Assembly: GCA_006954465.1 (NCBI GenBank)
Contig: LVVU01000059.1
Location: 1 to 6,937 of the forward strand
Length of the DNA stretch: 6,937 bases
Direction of reading: 5' to 3'
Source of the DNA: Candidatus Methanoprimaticola hominis
Lineage (GTDB): Archaea; Thermoplasmatota; Thermoplasmata; Methanomassiliicoccales; Methanomethylophilaceae
Below, in pieces: positions 5,925-6,937 of the stretch. The notes under the pieces were generated by a model. The model was not told where the DNA came from and did no database searches. It saw only the letters and a list, made by a program, of their open reading frames with translations. Every line of letters begins with the position of its first letter. Position 1 is the first letter of the stretch. Both the position numbers and the translations under genes were made by a program.

Positions 5925-5931
5925 ACATATC

Positions 5932-6153
5932 ATGTGTGCCGGTATGGAGGGTAAGGAAATGATGAGGGTCTTTGCCAAGTACTACCCGGGCAGATATGTC
6001 GATGAATCCGATTCGGAAGTGCTGGATGCTCTTTCCATGACCGAGTATCTGGAGTACTATGTATGTGACGGGGTGCTATGCGCCCGTGCCGGGCCGATAG
6101 GAAGACTCTTCAAGAATCCTGTGCGCCTCCGCAGTTTGCGATGCTCGTTGTGA
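5932..6153 (+). CDS. hypothetical protein, probable N-terminal part of an interrupted gene
   Basis: 73 residues from an ATG with a well-spaced GGAGG. I do not recognise the family. The first 50 residues are acidic and tyrosine-rich (FAKYYPGRYVDESDSEVLD, then MTEYLEYYVCDGV), with C60 and C63-type cysteines absent in any clear metal pattern. The last 20 residues become arginine- and leucine-rich and end at TGA 6151-6153. The same reading frame is then open from 6154 to 6519, so this is more likely the front of a gene of about 195 codons carrying a nonsense mutation than a complete small protein. Composition is less GC-rich than rpe-fen. Confidence 0.45.
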   Translation: MCAGMEGKEMMRVFAKYYPGRYVDESDSEVLDALSMTEYLEYYVCDGVLCARAGPIGRLFKNPVRLRSLRCSL

Positions 6154-6519
6154 TACGATAGCCAGCCTACGATTCGTGGAACAATCCTGGGATGGGATGA
6201 ACCATCTCTGGAAGGGGCTGTCCGTCGAAAGAGCAGGAATCATGAGAAGATAGCTCGTGAGGGCCTTGTCAAAGCCGAATCCTACAGATTGTATTTCGAT
6301 CCGTTCATCAGCCTCTATTCGGATCGTTTCGATCCGGAATGGTTGGAGAAAAAGAAGAGGGAGATGGAGCTGAGAATCGGAAAGGCAAGGGTCGCGTACT
6401 CGACTATCTATAAAGAAGGAAGGAACGAGTACGAGCATACGACGATCAGGATCGCCATGATCGCATTAGGCGTTTCCGTCATCGCCACTATTGCCAATTT
6501 GATCGTGAGTTTCCTTTGA
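6154..6519 (+). pseudogene. C-terminal part of interrupted gene, tail-anchored membrane protein
   Basis: Open in the same frame as the preceding short gene, with no ATG before residue 'REMELRIG'. A TTG at 6289 would allow a separate 76-residue product, but no ribosome binding site precedes it. The translated part is clearly protein-like: YRLYFDPFISLYSDRFDPEW, a charged helix WLEKKKREMELRIGKARVAY, and a single C-terminal hydrophobic helix of about 20 residues (IAMIALGVSVIATIANLIVS) ending 2 residues before the stop. That layout suggests a protein fixed in the membrane by its tail with the bulk in the cytoplasm. The function is unknown. The alternative is a frame change in the middle: a second plus frame is open through part of 6100-6260, so the exact lesion is uncertain. 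Confidence 0.45.
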
Positions 6520-6551
6520 TTCCGTTCGTATGTCGGTAACGACGGATGCAG

Positions 6552-6584
6552 AAGTCGTCGACTCGGTCGGTTTTGAGACGACTT
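6552..6584 (+). terminator. stem-loop after the interrupted gene, possible terminator
   Basis: Perfect 8-bp inverted repeat AAGTCGTC/GACGACTT with a 17-nt loop, 32 nt after the stop at 6519. It is followed by TATTCAT rather than a clean T run, so its role as a terminator is weak. Confidence 0.3.
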
Positions 6585-6587
6585 ATT

Positions 6588-6665
6588 CATGGAAGCCTCG
6601 ATTTGGCTTTTCATGCGTTTTCGATTACTCTTTTGGTATTTATCTAGCCATGGAAGGGTCGATTT
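6588..6665 (+). repeat. short imperfect direct repeat
   Basis: CATGGAAGCCTCGATTT at 6588-6604 recurs as CATGGAAGGGTCGATTT at 6649-6665, matching at 15 of 17 positions, 61 bp apart. No function is apparent. Confidence 0.35.
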
Positions 6666-6937
6666 TGTGTAAATCTGTAAGGAAATGAGAAGAAAATTAT
6701 TAATACTAGAATTCGGGCTGGGCACTTATTTTCCTTAATCATCGGTGACTTCTGCCCGGAAAATGTGATAGTGTGTAAGTCTAAAACGACTAGTCTTTTC
6801 TGAATATTTGGACGATTGTATTGGAAATGTACAAAAATGGAACAAGCTAGGTGACATGCGAGTTGGTACCGTTGGTGCATACGTATTCTGAATCCGTATT
6901 ACTCTCTAACTTCGTGTAATAAAGACTCTGTAAGAAA

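Larger units (their letters stand above)
5714..5931. other. divergent intergenic region between rpe and the plus-strand gene at 5932
   Basis: 218 bp without a supported gene. It holds the rpe promoter at its left end. On the plus strand, ATTATAGC at 5847-5854 is a possible TATA element for the gene at 5932, implying a leader of roughly 55 nt. GGAGG occurs at 5912-5916 and again at 5920-5924. Confidence 0.5.
6520..6937. other. AT-rich region with no supported gene
   Basis: About 420 bp noticeably richer in A and T than the rest. It contains the stem-loop at 6552-6584, the direct repeat at 6588-6665, and a TATA-like AATTATTAATA at 6695-6705. That element could serve a transcript starting near 6726 on the plus strand or one on the minus strand. 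A near-palindrome, AAAACGACTAGTCTTTT, lies about 6783-6799. Short minus-strand frames exist here but have no ribosome site and no protein-like composition. I see no tRNA or box C/D RNA. Confidence 0.5.

Noticed and set aside
6151..6153. In-frame TGA read as selenocysteine
   Set aside because: Archaeal selenoproteins are confined to few lineages and known families. The context (CSL-stop-YDS) matches none and no SECIS-like element is evident.
6644..6880. 78-codon minus-strand frame in the AT-rich end
   Set aside because: Its composition looks random, it has no ribosome site or conserved pattern, and it lies in DNA without other coding signals.
1..6937. CRISPR array, insertion sequence, tRNA, rRNA or a new defence system
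   Set aside because: There are no regularly spaced repeats, no terminal inverted repeats with a transposase and no cloverleaf. The DUF4143 ATPase alone, beside housekeeping genes, does not make a defence cluster.

Overview
The window looks archaeal. It carries an archaeal/eukaryal-type FEN-1 flap endonuclease with a PCNA-interacting (PIP) motif, TATA-box promoters placed about 25 nt before leaderless start codons, and GC-rich genes separated by AT-rich gaps. FEN-1, ribulose-phosphate 3-epimerase, a DUF4143 ATPase and a DUF3793 protein together suggest a Thermoplasmata-type host methanogen such as a gut Methanomassiliicoccales. That assignment is inference; no rRNA or methanogenesis gene is present to fix it.

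Layout. (1) About 78-395, minus: a small, probably truncated hypothetical protein of winged-helix appearance. (2) 443-1869, minus: a two-gene operon, a TatD-family metal-dependent hydrolase followed by a ThiF/TcdA-type E1-like enzyme. The genes overlap by 13 bp. A 7-bp perfect hairpin lies just before the tatD start. (3) 1976-3205, minus: an AAA ATPase with a C-terminal DUF4143 region. (4) 3206-3342: a divergent intergenic region with a 17-bp palindrome next to the ATPase promoter, and two DtxR/IdeR-like iron boxes flanking the TATA box of the next gene. (5) From 3343, plus: a DUF3793 protein. (6) 5713 down to about 4007, minus: ribulose-phosphate 3-epimerase followed by FEN-1. (7) 5932-6519, plus: what looks like one gene split by an in-frame TGA, its second half ending in a membrane helix. 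(8) 6520-6937: AT-rich DNA with no convincing gene.

The most unusual part is 3343-5713. The epimerase has no stop before the FEN-1 start and stays open for 129 codons inside fen. FEN-1 has no stop after its PIP motif and stays open to 3430 through the antisense of DUF3793. DUF3793 has no stop after its domain and stays open to 4299 through the antisense of fen. The conserved ends of the two convergent proteins are only 12 bp apart. Adding a single base near 5055 and another near 4022 would give rpe and fen stops exactly where their families end, so two 1-base deletions (sequencing error or real) are the simplest explanation for those two genes. They would not give DUF3793 a stop at its domain end.

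Functionally the window combines housekeeping genes (DNA replication/repair, pentose phosphate metabolism, tRNA modification) with one gene, DUF3793, that has strong sequence evidence for iron control. No mobile element, CRISPR array, tRNA or rRNA was found.
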